A stretch of 64,000 bases of DNA from Peptostreptococcaceae bacterium (GCA_902363255.1 CABIZO010000002.1:248001-312000), one strand, 5' to 3'; positions 41,931 to 50,911 are shown, counted from the first letter of the stretch. Program-made: numbers and translations. The notes: generated by a model from the letters alone, not told the origin.

Positions 41931-42230
41931 ATGAATCACATTTATGTAAATATTTATATAGATAAAGTTAAGTTTTACATAGTTTACTATGATGAAAATG
42001 AAAAAAGAAAAATTAAAGACGATGAAATTATATTGCCTATATCTTTTAGTATGGGTGATAAGTTATATTATATAAAAAAATTAATAAGTACAATTATTGA
42101 TCAGTATAATATTGAAAAATATAATTTGGAGGTTGATAATGATATTGGTGTCGAGATAGTGGATGCAGTTAAGATGGAGGGAGTTCTTGAAGAATTATTT
42201 TCAAGTAAAGGAGTAATGTTATGGAGATAA
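41931..42230 (+). CDS. Small protein overlapping a kinase gene, 99 aa
   Basis: ATG 41931 follows AGGGGGAA; an in-frame ATG further upstream has no RBS. The protein shows beta-rich alternating segments (HIYVNIYIDKVKFYIVYYDENEKRK, ILPISFSMGDKLYYIKKLI) and no signal peptide. The family is not recognised. Its last 10 bases overlap the kinase ATG, so production is coupled and it may be a kinase adaptor or substrate. Confidence 0.6.
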   Translation: MNHIYVNIYIDKVKFYIVYYDENEKRKIKDDEIILPISFSMGDKLYYIKKLISTIIDQYNIEKYNLEVDNDIGVEIVDAVKMEGVLEELFSSKGVMLWR

Positions 42231-43243
42231 GTCCAAAGCTTAATTTAAAAATATTACAAAAGATTAATTCAGAAGGAGTAAACTCTGCCTTATATATAGT
42301 AGAGGATAAACAACTTAACTGTGAGATGATATTAAAACAAATAGATAAAAAGAAACTGAAGGAATATGATAAATATTTTGAAGAATCGAAAAAAATATCT
42401 TCATTAAATCACCCGAATATTATAAAGATTAATTATGCAACATATGATGATGAGTATATTTATATAACTATGCCTTACTATAGAAATGGATCATTAAATC
42501 ATTTGTTAGACTCAAGATACTTAACAGTTAGAGAGATTATAAAATATTCAATAGATTTTCTTTCTGCTCTTTATTATATACATGATAATAATATTATTCA
42601 CTGCGATATAAAGCCAAATAATATCCTTATAGATGATAATAATGGAGCTATACTTGGTGATTTTGGATCTGCAATACAACTTGATAATCATGGATGCGGA
42701 AAATTAAAAAATGTTTATTATAAGCATATAGCTCCAGAACAATGTTTTACATCTACTGTAGATAATAACGTAGATATTTACCAAGTTGGAACAACTTTAT
42801 ACAGAATGTGTAATGGAAATGAAGAATATAATAAACAGCTTAAAAGATATAAAAATTTAAATGACTTAAAAATCGCTATATCAAAAGGGAAATTTCCTGT
42901 TAGGAAAAAATATTTACCTCATATACCTAAGTCACTAATACAAATTATAGAAAAATGCTTACAAGTAAATAGAGAAGATAGATATAATGATATATTAGAA
43001 ATTTTAAATGATTTAGCAAAAATTAATGAAAATCTTGATTGGAGATATGATAAAAGAAAAAAAGATTATTATACGTGGATAAATGATGATAAATATATAA
43101 TCTTAAAAAGAGAAGATAAAATATGGTCTATAGAATCTAATCTTGTAAAGCATACTGAAAGCAATATGGGATTGGAAAGTAAAGCTCAAGGCTATAGAAT
43201 AATAAGAAAAATTATAAAAGAAAATGAAAAAACCCTACTTTAA
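42221..43243 (+). CDS. Hanks-type serine/threonine protein kinase, no membrane anchor
   Basis: The 340-aa protein has the kinase core: MILK with K39, E55 in helix C, the catalytic loop IIHCDIKPNNIL (H127-C128-D129) and the metal motif DFG (147-149), then APEQ. The usual Arg of HRD is Cys, so it is a non-RD kinase. The glycine loop is weak. Unlike PrkC there is no transmembrane helix and no PASTA repeat. About 85 C-terminal residues form an extra domain (YDKRKKDYYTWINDDKYIILKRED). It is coupled to the small gene before it. Targets unknown. Confidence 0.87.
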   Translation: MEISPKLNLKILQKINSEGVNSALYIVEDKQLNCEMILKQIDKKKLKEYDKYFEESKKISSLNHPNIIKINYATYDDEYIYITMPYYRNGSLNHLLDSRYLTVREIIKYSIDFLSALYYIHDNNIIHCDIKPNNILIDDNNGAILGDFGSAIQLDNHGCGKLKNVYYKHIAPEQCFTSTVDNNVDIYQVGTTLYRMCNGNEEYNKQLKRYKNLNDLKIAISKGKFPVRKKYLPHIPKSLIQIIEKCLQVNREDRYNDILEILNDLAKINENLDWRYDKRKKDYYTWINDDKYIILKREDKIWSIESNLVKHTESNMGLESKAQGYRIIRKIIKENEKTLL

Positions 43244-43382
43244 TCCGTTCAAGTAGGGTTTTTATTTAAAATATATTATAAAAAGGGGTTTATTAGGGAA
43301 TATATTTTATTTGGGGAGTAATCAGTTATTGGGGAAATAACTATATACTTATAATAACAAATTTCGACAAAGTTTGCAAGTG
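43229..43382 (+). repeat. Non-coding repeat, copy 1 (terminator hairpin plus 116-bp core)
   Basis: It starts with the kinase terminator hairpin AAAACCCTACTT / AAGTAGGGTTTT (43229-43262) and continues with a 116-bp core (43267-43382). The core is repeated at 43532-43647 with about six mismatches and no gaps. It contains AAAATATATT..AATATATTTT arms, a hairpin AGTTATT-GGGG-AAATAACT and TTTCGACAAA (43362-43371), an exact reverse complement of the Spo0A box TTTGTCGAAA. Confidence 0.8.
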
Positions 43383-43498
43383 TATTTTTAAAAAAATTAA
43401 AGAAAATTTGTAGAAGTTAACAAAGAAGTTTTTATTAGTTTTATGTAGATATATAAATTAGTTAAATAAAAAAGAAATAATAAGAATATAAATAAAAA

Positions 43499-43647
43499 AA
43501 TCCCTTACTTTAACCGATCAAGTAAGGGTTCTAAAATATATTATAAAAAGGGGTTTATTAGGGAATATATTTTATTTGGGAAGTAATCAGTTATTGGGGA
43601 AATAACTGTACATTTATAATAACAAAATCCGACAAAGTTTGCAAGTG
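43499..43647 (+). repeat. Non-coding repeat, copy 2
   Basis: The second copy of the element at 43229-43382. It again begins with a hairpin, CCCTTACTT (43502-43510) / AAGTAAGGG (43520-43528), with a similar loop, then the 116-bp core at 43532-43647. The Spo0A-like box is degraded by one base here (TCCGACA). The bases between the copies (43383-43498) and after the second copy up to 43775 show no gene or recognisable motif. Confidence 0.8.
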
Positions 43648-43775
43648 GTTTTTGAAATGAAATTTAATGTTTTTATGGAAAAATATTAATACATAAAATG
43701 ATAATTTAAATGCTGATAGAGTAATAAATAAATTTCTATAATTTGGTTAAAATACCTTTGACAAGGAGGAGTATC

Positions 43776-44252
43776 ATGATAAAAGCATTTACAATTTGCT
43801 TAACAATATTATCTGCATTGTTTAGTATTAATAATACAAATTATTATAATAATCAAAATAGTAATTTTAAGAAATCAATATCTGTAAATAATATTGATAA
43901 TAAAAATATTAAAATAGAAATTACGAATATAGAAACAATAAATAGTGCCATAAATCTAGATGAAATGTATGAAGCGTATTCAATTATTACTGTAGATATT
44001 ACAAACACAGGATTAGAATATTTAGAATTAGCAAATATAAACTACTCCATATATCAAGGTGATAAAAAATTACAATCTTTTATACAAAGTCAAAATGAAT
44101 ATTTAGGATTTATAGGAACATTAGATAGTGGTGAGAAAAAAGAAATAAAATTAGGAGTGGTACTAGAGGAGAAAAACACACCTCTAAAATTAGTTTTTGA
44201 AAATTTAGGTGATATTAATAAAGAAAAAATTATAAAAACTATAAATATTTAA
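43776..44252 (+). CDS. Secreted DUF4352-like protein
   Basis: ATG 43776 follows AAGGAGGAG; the frame extends to 43743 without an RBS. The 158-aa protein has a short hydrophobic N-terminus (about residues 4-18) that would act as a signal peptide or anchor. The rest is an immunoglobulin-like beta domain: IKIEITNIETINSA, YSIITVDITNTGLEYLELANINYSI and FIGTLDSGEKKEIKLGVVLEE. This pattern is typical of DUF4352 and telomeric-repeat-binding-like extracellular domains. Function unknown. Confidence 0.7.
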   Translation: MIKAFTICLTILSALFSINNTNYYNNQNSNFKKSISVNNIDNKNIKIEITNIETINSAINLDEMYEAYSIITVDITNTGLEYLELANINYSIYQGDKKLQSFIQSQNEYLGFIGTLDSGEKKEIKLGVVLEEKNTPLKLVFENLGDINKEKIIKTINI

Positions 44253-44379
44253 ATGAAGACTTTTTTCTACATATAACTCATGTATACCTTACATTAGACA
44301 TAATATAATATTACAATTTTGTACTTTGATTTATTTTAAATTACAAGGTATAATTAATTTAACAAGTAAGGAGGTATAT

Positions 44380-45318
44380 ATGAGTTATTATGATAGTAGT
44401 GATAATAAAATAAGGCGAAAAAAGATTAGCTCTAGTAATTCAAATAAAATCCAAAATAAAGAAAATATAATAAATTATGAAAATAAACAAGAAAATATAA
44501 TAAATTATGAAAATAAGCAAGAAACAAGTAGAATAAATAGAAAAGAAATAGATGAAAATTTCGAATTGGAAAAAGAAATATTCTATAATAAAAGAGATAA
44601 AAAAAGACAAATAAGATATCATATAATAAGAAAGTGTTTAACTATTTTATTAATGCTAACATTTGTAGGAAGTATATTTGCATCTTTATTAGTAGCAGTA
44701 TCTGTTAAAGGAGTTCCTGATGTTACAAAAGATTTAATTTATAATAGTTATGTATCTCAAAATATTGTTCCAATTGACGAAATACCAGATGATTTAAAAT
44801 ACGCTATAGTCGCAACTGAAGATAAAAGATTTTATAAGCATAAAGGTGTGGATTCTAGATCTTTAGCTAGATCAGTAGTAAATAATATTTTATCTGAATC
44901 AACACAAGGTGGAAGTACAATCGATATGCAGGTATCAAAGAACCTACTAACTAGTGAAGAGAGAACGATGAAGCGTAAAATTCGAGATATGTACAATGCT
45001 ATGAAAATGAATAAAATAATGACAAAAGATGAAATTTTAGGAGCATATTTAAATAATATATACTTTGGAAAAGCAAGTTATGGTGTTGCAGATGCAGCTA
45101 AAACTTATTTTGGAAAAGATGTTAGGGACTTAAACTTAGGTGAATGTGCTATGTTAGCAGGAATAACAAATAATCCAGCTAAATATATGCAACATGATGA
45201 AGCAAAAAGAAGGCAAAAAGTAGTACTAAAACATATGTATGATCAAGGTTATATAACTTATGATGAATATAGAGCAGCAGTTAAGCATCCAACACCTTTT
45301 AAGTCTGAAATTGAATAA
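44380..45318 (+). CDS. Monofunctional peptidoglycan glycosyltransferase (GT51)
   Basis: ATG 44380 follows AAGGAGGT. The 312-aa product has a cytoplasmic basic N-terminus, one membrane helix (about 85-108) and a GT51 domain. The motifs are AIVATEDKRFYKHKGVD with the catalytic Glu, QGGSTIDMQVSKNLL (usually STITQQ), RKIRDMYNAMKMNKIMTKDEILGAYLNNIYFG, and LGECAMLAGITNNPAKY. No transpeptidase domain follows. It polymerises lipid II into glycan strands. A tandem 10-residue repeat ENIINYENKQ lies in the cytoplasmic tail. The terminator follows at 45328. Confidence 0.92.
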   Translation: MSYYDSSDNKIRRKKISSSNSNKIQNKENIINYENKQENIINYENKQETSRINRKEIDENFELEKEIFYNKRDKKRQIRYHIIRKCLTILLMLTFVGSIFASLLVAVSVKGVPDVTKDLIYNSYVSQNIVPIDEIPDDLKYAIVATEDKRFYKHKGVDSRSLARSVVNNILSESTQGGSTIDMQVSKNLLTSEERTMKRKIRDMYNAMKMNKIMTKDEILGAYLNNIYFGKASYGVADAAKTYFGKDVRDLNLGECAMLAGITNNPAKYMQHDEAKRRQKVVLKHMYDQGYITYDEYRAAVKHPTPFKSEIE

Positions 45319-45327
45319 ATAAATTTT

Positions 45328-45363
45328 AAAATGCCAATAAGTAAAACTTGTTGGCATTTTTTA
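45328..45363 (+). terminator. Intrinsic terminator
   Basis: AAAATGCCAA / TTGGCATTTT with T tail. Confidence 0.88.
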
Positions 45364-45446
45364 GTATATAGTCTTGATATTTAATAATTTCATATTATAA
45401 TAAGATTAATGCTATTTTTAGCTTAGAAAATAAAAGAGGTGACCAA

Positions 45447-45863
45447 ATGTTTAAATTTATTTTTGATGAAAAAGAATACGTATTAAATGATGAAAACTTT
45501 GATGAACTAATCAATGATGATGAAAAGCCAGTTAAGAATATTGATAAGGATATGATTATAGAATTATTAAATAACTCACCAGAAGAAATAATATTTGATG
45601 AAGAATTTTATATAGAAGCATGTCCAAAGTGTTTAAAAGGAATAAAAGAAAAAGAAAAATTCTTCCCGTTTTTAGAATATCATTTCTATATTTACACTAA
45701 AGATGGAAAATATGTAATAAGTACTATTGATAAAGATTATAAAGGAAAATCATTTAATAAGCTATCTAGAGCAAATCTTGTAGATGATAGTTATATAGTA
45801 AGCATAATTATATGTAAGCATTGTGATGATTACATAATACAAATTGAAAATTGTGAAGTGTAA
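45447..45863 (+). CDS. Small acidic protein with two CxxC pairs
   Basis: The 138-aa protein is strongly acidic and has two separated CxxC pairs (EACPKCLKG near residue 54 and ICKHCDDY near 128). They probably form one zinc ribbon. It has no signal peptide. AGAGGTGACC lies before the ATG. The family is not recognised; a regulatory or adaptor role is possible. Confidence 0.6.
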   Translation: MFKFIFDEKEYVLNDENFDELINDDEKPVKNIDKDMIIELLNNSPEEIIFDEEFYIEACPKCLKGIKEKEKFFPFLEYHFYIYTKDGKYVISTIDKDYKGKSFNKLSRANLVDDSYIVSIIICKHCDDYIIQIENCEV

Positions 45864-45877
45864 TAAAAGATTCATTC

Positions 45878-45904
45878 AAGACATATCTTAAGATATGTCT
45901 TTTC
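45878..45904 (+). terminator. Intrinsic terminator (loopless palindrome)
   Basis: AAGACATATCTT / AAGATATGTCTT, then TT. Confidence 0.7.
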
Positions 45905-45912
45905 TATATACA

Positions 45913-46003
45913 GTGAAATTATGATATTCTCTAATTTGTAGAAAACTTATGTATTTTAATAATATAAATAATCTCATAGTTAGGTGAGTATGTATAAAAT
46001 TTT
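45913..46003 (+). repeat. Dispersed intergenic repeat, copy 1
   Basis: This 91-base stretch aligns without gaps to 60007-60097 at about 77 % identity by eye. Shared blocks include TAATTTGTAG, TTATGTATTTTA and ATATAAATAAT. Both copies lie between a terminator and a plus-strand gene (76 and 130 bases before the ATG). Confidence 0.65.
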
Positions 46004-46078
46004 AAACAATAATTATAAAATTAAGTTACTATTGTAATATTTATTTGATATGATTAGTTTGAGAGAGGAGAGTATGTT

Positions 46079-46768
46079 ATGAACAAAATAATTAGAATTA
46101 CAGCTAGATTATTACTAGGATTTATAGTCTATGGATTAGCTATAGTAGTAATGATACATGCTAATATTGGTCTTAGTCCATGGGATGTACTTCATCAAGG
46201 TATTTCTTTAAAAACGGGGCTTACTATGGGGCAAATATCCATAGGAGTAGGAGTTATAATTATAATAATTGATGCATTTATGGGTGAGGGAATTGGATTT
46301 GCAACCTTAGGAAATGTATTTCTTATAGGTACTTTTTTAGATATATTTGAAGGATTAAATATTATTCCTTATGCAAATAATTTATTTACAGGTATTATTA
46401 TGATGTTAATAGGTATAGTTTTAGCTGCAATAGCTACAGTACTATACTTAAAACCAGCACTTGGTAGTGGTCCGAGAGATGGTTTAATGCTAGCTATAAA
46501 TAAACGATCATCAAAGTCTGTAGGAACAATAAGAACTATTATAGAATTAACAGCGCTAACATCAGGTTGGATTTTAGGAGGAAGTGTTGGAATTGGAACG
46601 ATAATAAGTGGATTTGGGTTAGGATATGCCATACAAATTGCATTTAAAATAAGTCGTATTGATTCTAAGTCGCTAATTCATGAAAGTGTAATAGAAAGCA
46701 TTAAATCTTTAAAATATAAAGAGAGTGTTCAGCAAGTAGAAACTTGTGCAGAAGTTGAAGAAGAATAA
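46079..46768 (+). CDS. YczE-like integral membrane protein
   Basis: The 229-aa protein has five to six membrane helices and the family pattern LGFIVYGLAIVVMIHANIGLSPWDVLHQGIS near the N-terminus, plus GFATLGNVFLIGTFLDIFE and GSGPRDGLMLAI. YczE in Bacillus is needed for lipopeptide production; the biochemical role is unknown. GAGAGGAGAG precedes the ATG. It is a single-gene unit ending at a terminator shared with the DUF1540 gene. Confidence 0.85.
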   Translation: MNKIIRITARLLLGFIVYGLAIVVMIHANIGLSPWDVLHQGISLKTGLTMGQISIGVGVIIIIIDAFMGEGIGFATLGNVFLIGTFLDIFEGLNIIPYANNLFTGIIMMLIGIVLAAIATVLYLKPALGSGPRDGLMLAINKRSSKSVGTIRTIIELTALTSGWILGGSVGIGTIISGFGLGYAIQIAFKISRIDSKSLIHESVIESIKSLKYKESVQQVETCAEVEEE

Positions 46769-46774
46769 AAATAA

Positions 46775-46808
46775 AAAGAGAAGCTACTTTTAGTGGCTTC
46801 TTTTTTTA
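46775..46808. terminator. Bidirectional terminator
   Basis: GAAGCTACT / AGTGGCTTC with one mismatch, T run on the plus strand and a matching run of T on the minus side. Confidence 0.75.
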
Positions 46809-46831
46809 TTAAAAAATTCTATATTAAATAT

Positions 46832-47146
46832 TTATTCTTCATTAAACATATCACAACTGGCATTTCCACTGTTTATTTTTATTTGTTTTGCAGTACAATA
46901 TTTGTTATCATTGTATGAACATTTTACTGCCTCACATTTTATATTTTGTATAGTAGTAGGATCTAACTTATCATCTCCATAAATTGAACTAGTAAATTGC
47001 TGATAGTCCTTTTCTTTAAACGTAGAGCAGTAAGTATCATCAATATCATCTGCTAGACGTCCATCAATACTTATTCTTCCTGCATAACAATAGTTACTAT
47101 TGTTATGTATACACCTTGTTGCATCACATCTTAAACTAGTATCCAA
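46832..47146 (-). CDS. Protein with two DUF1540 domains
   Basis: The start is TTG 47146, eight bases after AAAGGAGGT. The 104-aa protein contains two copies of the DUF1540 Cys motif: LRCDATRCIHNNSNYCYAGRISI..YCSTF and IKCEAVKCSYNDNKYCTAKQIKI..CDMF. Each has four to five Cys and likely binds metal. DUF1540 proteins are common in spore-forming clostridia; function is unknown. It runs convergent with the YczE-like gene. Confidence 0.88.
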   Translation of the reverse strand: MDTSLRCDATRCIHNNSNYCYAGRISIDGRLADDIDDTYCSTFKEKDYQQFTSSIYGDDKLDPTTIQNIKCEAVKCSYNDNKYCTAKQIKINSGNASCDMFNEE

Positions 47147-47210
47147 ATTTTAGACCTCCTTTACAAACTACATTAAAAATAATATATGTAGGTTATATTA
47201 TTTTATACAA

Positions 47211-47648
47211 TTACTTTGTATTATTTGGAGCACACTTATTGCATAATACAACTACATCTTCATCTGTTTCTCGGCCTAATTTTTTATTAACATGATAAAC
47301 ATCCACATTATCCATAGAATTGCAAATTGAACAAGAATAATTGTGTTTCTTTAAGGTGTTTTCTTTAAATAATTGCCAGTACAAAGAGTTGAGATAGTCT
47401 TCATATTTTATTCTGAGACTAGTTTCAAGAAAATCTAAATATAAATAATCTAAATCACAAGTAGTTAAATTTGTGTGTTCTTGATCGAAAAATTCACAGC
47501 AGTCAGTTGGGTTTGGAATTTCATTATTAATTACACATTTTATATAATATCTAAAGTTTTCGTCAGGACCTTCTAAGCTTAAATGAGAGCAAAAGGTGCA
47601 ACAGTTTCTTGGTAATTTATCCTCTAAAATTTTATTATCTTTTTTCAT
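47211..47648 (-). CDS. Cys-rich protein with HNH-like zinc fold
   Basis: The ATG is preceded by GGGGGGA. The 145-aa protein has an N-terminal Cys cluster (NCCTFCSHL, IKCVINNE, TDCCEFF) and a C-terminal CSICNSMDNVDVYHVNKK..VLCNKC pattern, which resembles the zinc frame and His of an HNH endonuclease. An extra metal site at the N-terminus is likely. Whether nuclease residues are complete is uncertain. It is upstream of and co-directional with the DUF1540 gene. Confidence 0.6.
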   Translation of the reverse strand: MKKDNKILEDKLPRNCCTFCSHLSLEGPDENFRYYIKCVINNEIPNPTDCCEFFDQEHTNLTTCDLDYLYLDFLETSLRIKYEDYLNSLYWQLFKENTLKKHNYSCSICNSMDNVDVYHVNKKLGRETDEDVVVLCNKCAPNNTK

Positions 47649-47809
47649 AATATCCCCCCAATTTTATAAAGGAGTAAATTTTTATATTTAATACATATTA
47701 AAAAAGAATTTAGATTATTACAAAATAAAAAACAAAAATATTTAACAATAAAGGATTTTGAAAAATAAAAATCAATATATATATTAAATAATTATATAAA
47801 GGAGATATT

Positions 47810-49009
47810 ATGCAAATCTATGATTTTGATAAGAATAGAAAAATAATAAATATAGAATTAGAAAAAAGACTTTTAAAAAGTAATGAAAAACTAAATACTA
47901 TGATGAAAAGTTACAGAAATGATAATAAGAACAAGTCCAATGATATTTATGGTAAAAATAAAGAAGTACTTAATCTTGAAGAAGTGCAAGATCCATTTGC
48001 TAATATTGAAAATAGAACCATAGGAACTAAAAATCTTGACTCAAAACATATATACAAAAATGTATCTAATAAAAAAATTGATTACAATAAATTTTCTGAT
48101 TGTTATTTTAATAATATTAAGTTCGAAAACTGTACATTTATGGGAAGCATATTTGAAAACTGTAAATTTAGTAATGTACATTTTTCAAATTGCAATTTTG
48201 AAGATGAGAAAAAAATTATAGCTTTATTTAAATCAAATTGTGTATTTGAAAACTGCATTTTTTATAAAAGTAATATGAAAGATATGGTATTTGAATTTAC
48301 TAGGTTTATTGAAGTCAAATTTTCATTTACTAGTCTTAGGAATGTGATTTTTAATCAATGTTTTATTAATGATATAGTTTTTGCAGATTGTGACTTAAAA
48401 GCTATGAAGACTATAAAAACAGATATAAATATGTTAAATTTTGAAGATGAATTTTCAAGTAAAGTAGATGAAAATACATTTATTGATTTATTAAAGTTAA
48501 ATAGAAAAGATAAAAAATCTTATGAAAATATTTTTAAAGCATATAAAAGTATATCTGAAGTATTTGAAAAAAATGGATTGTTTAATCATTCAGGAGAATA
48601 TTATTATCTTGCAAAATGTGCAGAGAGAAAATCTTTAAAAGGAATTGAAAGGTTAAAGTCAGATATTTTTTATTATTCATGTGGATATGGTGAAAGGCCT
48701 ACATTTGCTCTTATATCATCTTTAGAGATAGTATTAATATTTGCAATAATATATATGTTTTCAGGTCTTAGCATTAATGAAAGGATAATTCATTATAATT
48801 TAAATATATTATCCTATTTACCAAGAAAACTAATGTATATGGATTTAATAGATTGTTTTTATTTTAGTTTAGTTACTTTCACAACAGTTGGATATGGTGA
48901 TATATTTCCAATAGGATATAGTGTATTATTATCATGTGTGGAGATGTTGTTGGGAGTTACAATGGTTGGAGTTTGGACAGCCACTTTAGCTAGGAAAATT
49001 ACTAGATAA
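47810..49009 (+). CDS. Pentapeptide-repeat protein fused to a two-helix potassium channel
   Basis: The 399-aa product has three parts. Residues about 85-205 are imperfect pentapeptide repeats (FENCTF, FENCKF, FSNCNF, FENCIF style), expected to form a right-handed beta helix. Residues about 225-285 are helical. The C-terminal quarter has two membrane helices (about 305-325 and 367-392) flanking a pore loop with the full potassium selectivity filter TVGYGD (359-364). The combination suggests a K+ channel gated or scaffolded by a cytoplasmic beta helix. GGAGA precedes the ATG. Single-gene unit. Confidence 0.85.
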   Translation: MQIYDFDKNRKIINIELEKRLLKSNEKLNTMMKSYRNDNKNKSNDIYGKNKEVLNLEEVQDPFANIENRTIGTKNLDSKHIYKNVSNKKIDYNKFSDCYFNNIKFENCTFMGSIFENCKFSNVHFSNCNFEDEKKIIALFKSNCVFENCIFYKSNMKDMVFEFTRFIEVKFSFTSLRNVIFNQCFINDIVFADCDLKAMKTIKTDINMLNFEDEFSSKVDENTFIDLLKLNRKDKKSYENIFKAYKSISEVFEKNGLFNHSGEYYYLAKCAERKSLKGIERLKSDIFYYSCGYGERPTFALISSLEIVLIFAIIYMFSGLSINERIIHYNLNILSYLPRKLMYMDLIDCFYFSLVTFTTVGYGDIFPIGYSVLLSCVEMLLGVTMVGVWTATLARKITR

Positions 49010-49079
49010 TAATGTGATAATTGGCAAAATACTTTGTATATGATAAATTATATTTATTACAAAATTTAGGAGGTAATAA

Positions 49080-50771
49080 ATGAAGTTTCAAGATTATAAA
49101 TACGAAAGACCTAATTATGAAGAAATAAAAAAATCATTTTTAGATTTAGTAAATAGAATAAAAGATGCTGATGATTATAAAGAACAACATAAGTATATAA
49201 TGGAATTAAATAATATTAGAAAGAATATTGAAACTATGTCTACTATAGCTTCAATAAGAAACAGTATAAATACTGCAGATGAGTTTTATGAAAAAGAAAC
49301 AGAGTATTGGGATGAATATGGGCCTCTTTATACAGAATTAAATTCAGATTTTTACAAAGCTATTATTAATTCTAAATTTAAAGATAATATAATAAATGAC
49401 TTTAGTGAGCAATTTTACAAAATATGTGAATACTCTCTAAAATCTTTTTCACCGGATATAATACCGCAGTTACAAGAAGAAAATAAATTAATGTCTAGAT
49501 ACACAAAGTTATTAGCTTCAGCAAAAATTAATTTCAACGGTGAAGAGTTGAATTTATCTGGTCTTTATAAATATATGCTATCTCAAGATAGAAAAGAGAG
49601 AGAAGAATCTTCTAAAGCTTATTATAACTATTTTGAAGCACATGAAGAAGAATTTGATGAAATTTATGATAATTTAGTAAAAGTAAGACATGATATAGCT
49701 AAAAAGTTAGGATTTAATAATTTTACAGAATTAGGTTATATCAGAATGGATAGAACAGATTATAATCCAGAAATGGTAGTTAATTTAAGAAAGCAAGTAT
49801 TAGAATATATAGTTCCTCTTTGTAACAAACTATATGAAAAACAAGCTAAAAGATTAAACTTAAATAAATTAACTTATATAGACGAAAATTTAGAATTTTT
49901 AGATGGAAATGCAACTATTAAAGGCGATTCAGATTATATTATAGAAAATGGAATAAAAATGTATAATGAATTATCAAAAGAAACAAAAGAGTTCTTTGAT
50001 TTTATGCTAGAAAATAATCTTATGGATTTAGAAACTAAGCATAACAAATCTGCTGGAGGATATTGTACATATATACCAGATTACAAAGCTCCCTTCATTT
50101 TCTCAAACTTTAATGGGACTAGCGAGGATATGGATGTATTAACTCATGAGGCAGGTCATGCATTCCAACTATTTATGTCTAGACATATAGATATGCAAGA
50201 AATAAACTTCCCAACTTTAGATAGTTGTGAAATTCACTCTATGAGTATGGAGTTTATAACTTATCCTTGGATGGATATTTTCTTTAAAGAAGATACTGAC
50301 AAATATAAGTTTGCTCATTTAACTTCAGCTATAAAATTCTTGCCTTATGGTGTTGTAGTAGACGAATTCCAACATATTGTATATGACAACCCTAATATGA
50401 CTAAGGATGAAAGAAAAACAGTATGGAGAAATTTAGAGAAAAAATATTTACCACATAGGGATTATGAAGATAATAAAATATTGGAAAAAGGATGTTGGTT
50501 CTTCAAACAAGGACATATATTTAAGGACCCATTTTATTATATTGACTATGTATTAGCACAAATTTGTGCATTCCAATTCCTTAAGAAGATGGAAGAAAAT
50601 AGAGAAAAGGGATGGGAAGATTACTTGAGAATTTGTAGAGTTGGAGGAACTCAGTCATTTTTACAAATAGTTAAAACAGGTAATTTAATATCTCCATTTG
50701 ATGATAAGTGTATAGAATTTATAATTAAGAATTTAGAAATGAATATAGAAAAATTTGAAAAAAACTTATAA
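49080..50771 (+). CDS. Oligoendopeptidase, M3 family
   Basis: A 563-aa cytoplasmic zinc peptidase. The active-site motif is LTHEAGHAFQLFMSRH (HExxH plus the later Glu in SCEIHSMSMEF). It has the helical N-terminal M3 domain and a late FYYIDYVLAQICAFQFL segment typical of PepF-type enzymes. It cuts short peptides and would supply amino acids from imported oligopeptides. TAGGAGG precedes the ATG; terminator follows. Confidence 0.92.
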   Translation: MKFQDYKYERPNYEEIKKSFLDLVNRIKDADDYKEQHKYIMELNNIRKNIETMSTIASIRNSINTADEFYEKETEYWDEYGPLYTELNSDFYKAIINSKFKDNIINDFSEQFYKICEYSLKSFSPDIIPQLQEENKLMSRYTKLLASAKINFNGEELNLSGLYKYMLSQDRKEREESSKAYYNYFEAHEEEFDEIYDNLVKVRHDIAKKLGFNNFTELGYIRMDRTDYNPEMVVNLRKQVLEYIVPLCNKLYEKQAKRLNLNKLTYIDENLEFLDGNATIKGDSDYIIENGIKMYNELSKETKEFFDFMLENNLMDLETKHNKSAGGYCTYIPDYKAPFIFSNFNGTSEDMDVLTHEAGHAFQLFMSRHIDMQEINFPTLDSCEIHSMSMEFITYPWMDIFFKEDTDKYKFAHLTSAIKFLPYGVVVDEFQHIVYDNPNMTKDERKTVWRNLEKKYLPHRDYEDNKILEKGCWFFKQGHIFKDPFYYIDYVLAQICAFQFLKKMEENREKGWEDYLRICRVGGTQSFLQIVKTGNLISPFDDKCIEFIIKNLEMNIEKFEKNL

Positions 50772-50775
50772 AAAT

Positions 50776-50815
50776 AAGCTAAGGATGTGTAAATAACATA
50801 TTCTTAGCTTTTTTA
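50776..50815 (+). terminator. Intrinsic terminator
   Basis: AAGCTAAGGA / TTCTTAGCTT (one G-T pair) with a T run. Confidence 0.85.
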
Positions 50816-50911
50816 TTTTCAATATATAATTTTGACCAACAGAATTTACAAAATATTATTCGAGATATATGGAAATTCTAAGTTTGAGGAAATAAATTAG
50901 GAGGAAAATGT

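Noticed and set aside
42221..43243. PrkC-type membrane kinase
   Set aside because: No transmembrane helix or PASTA repeats are present and no phosphatase gene is adjacent.
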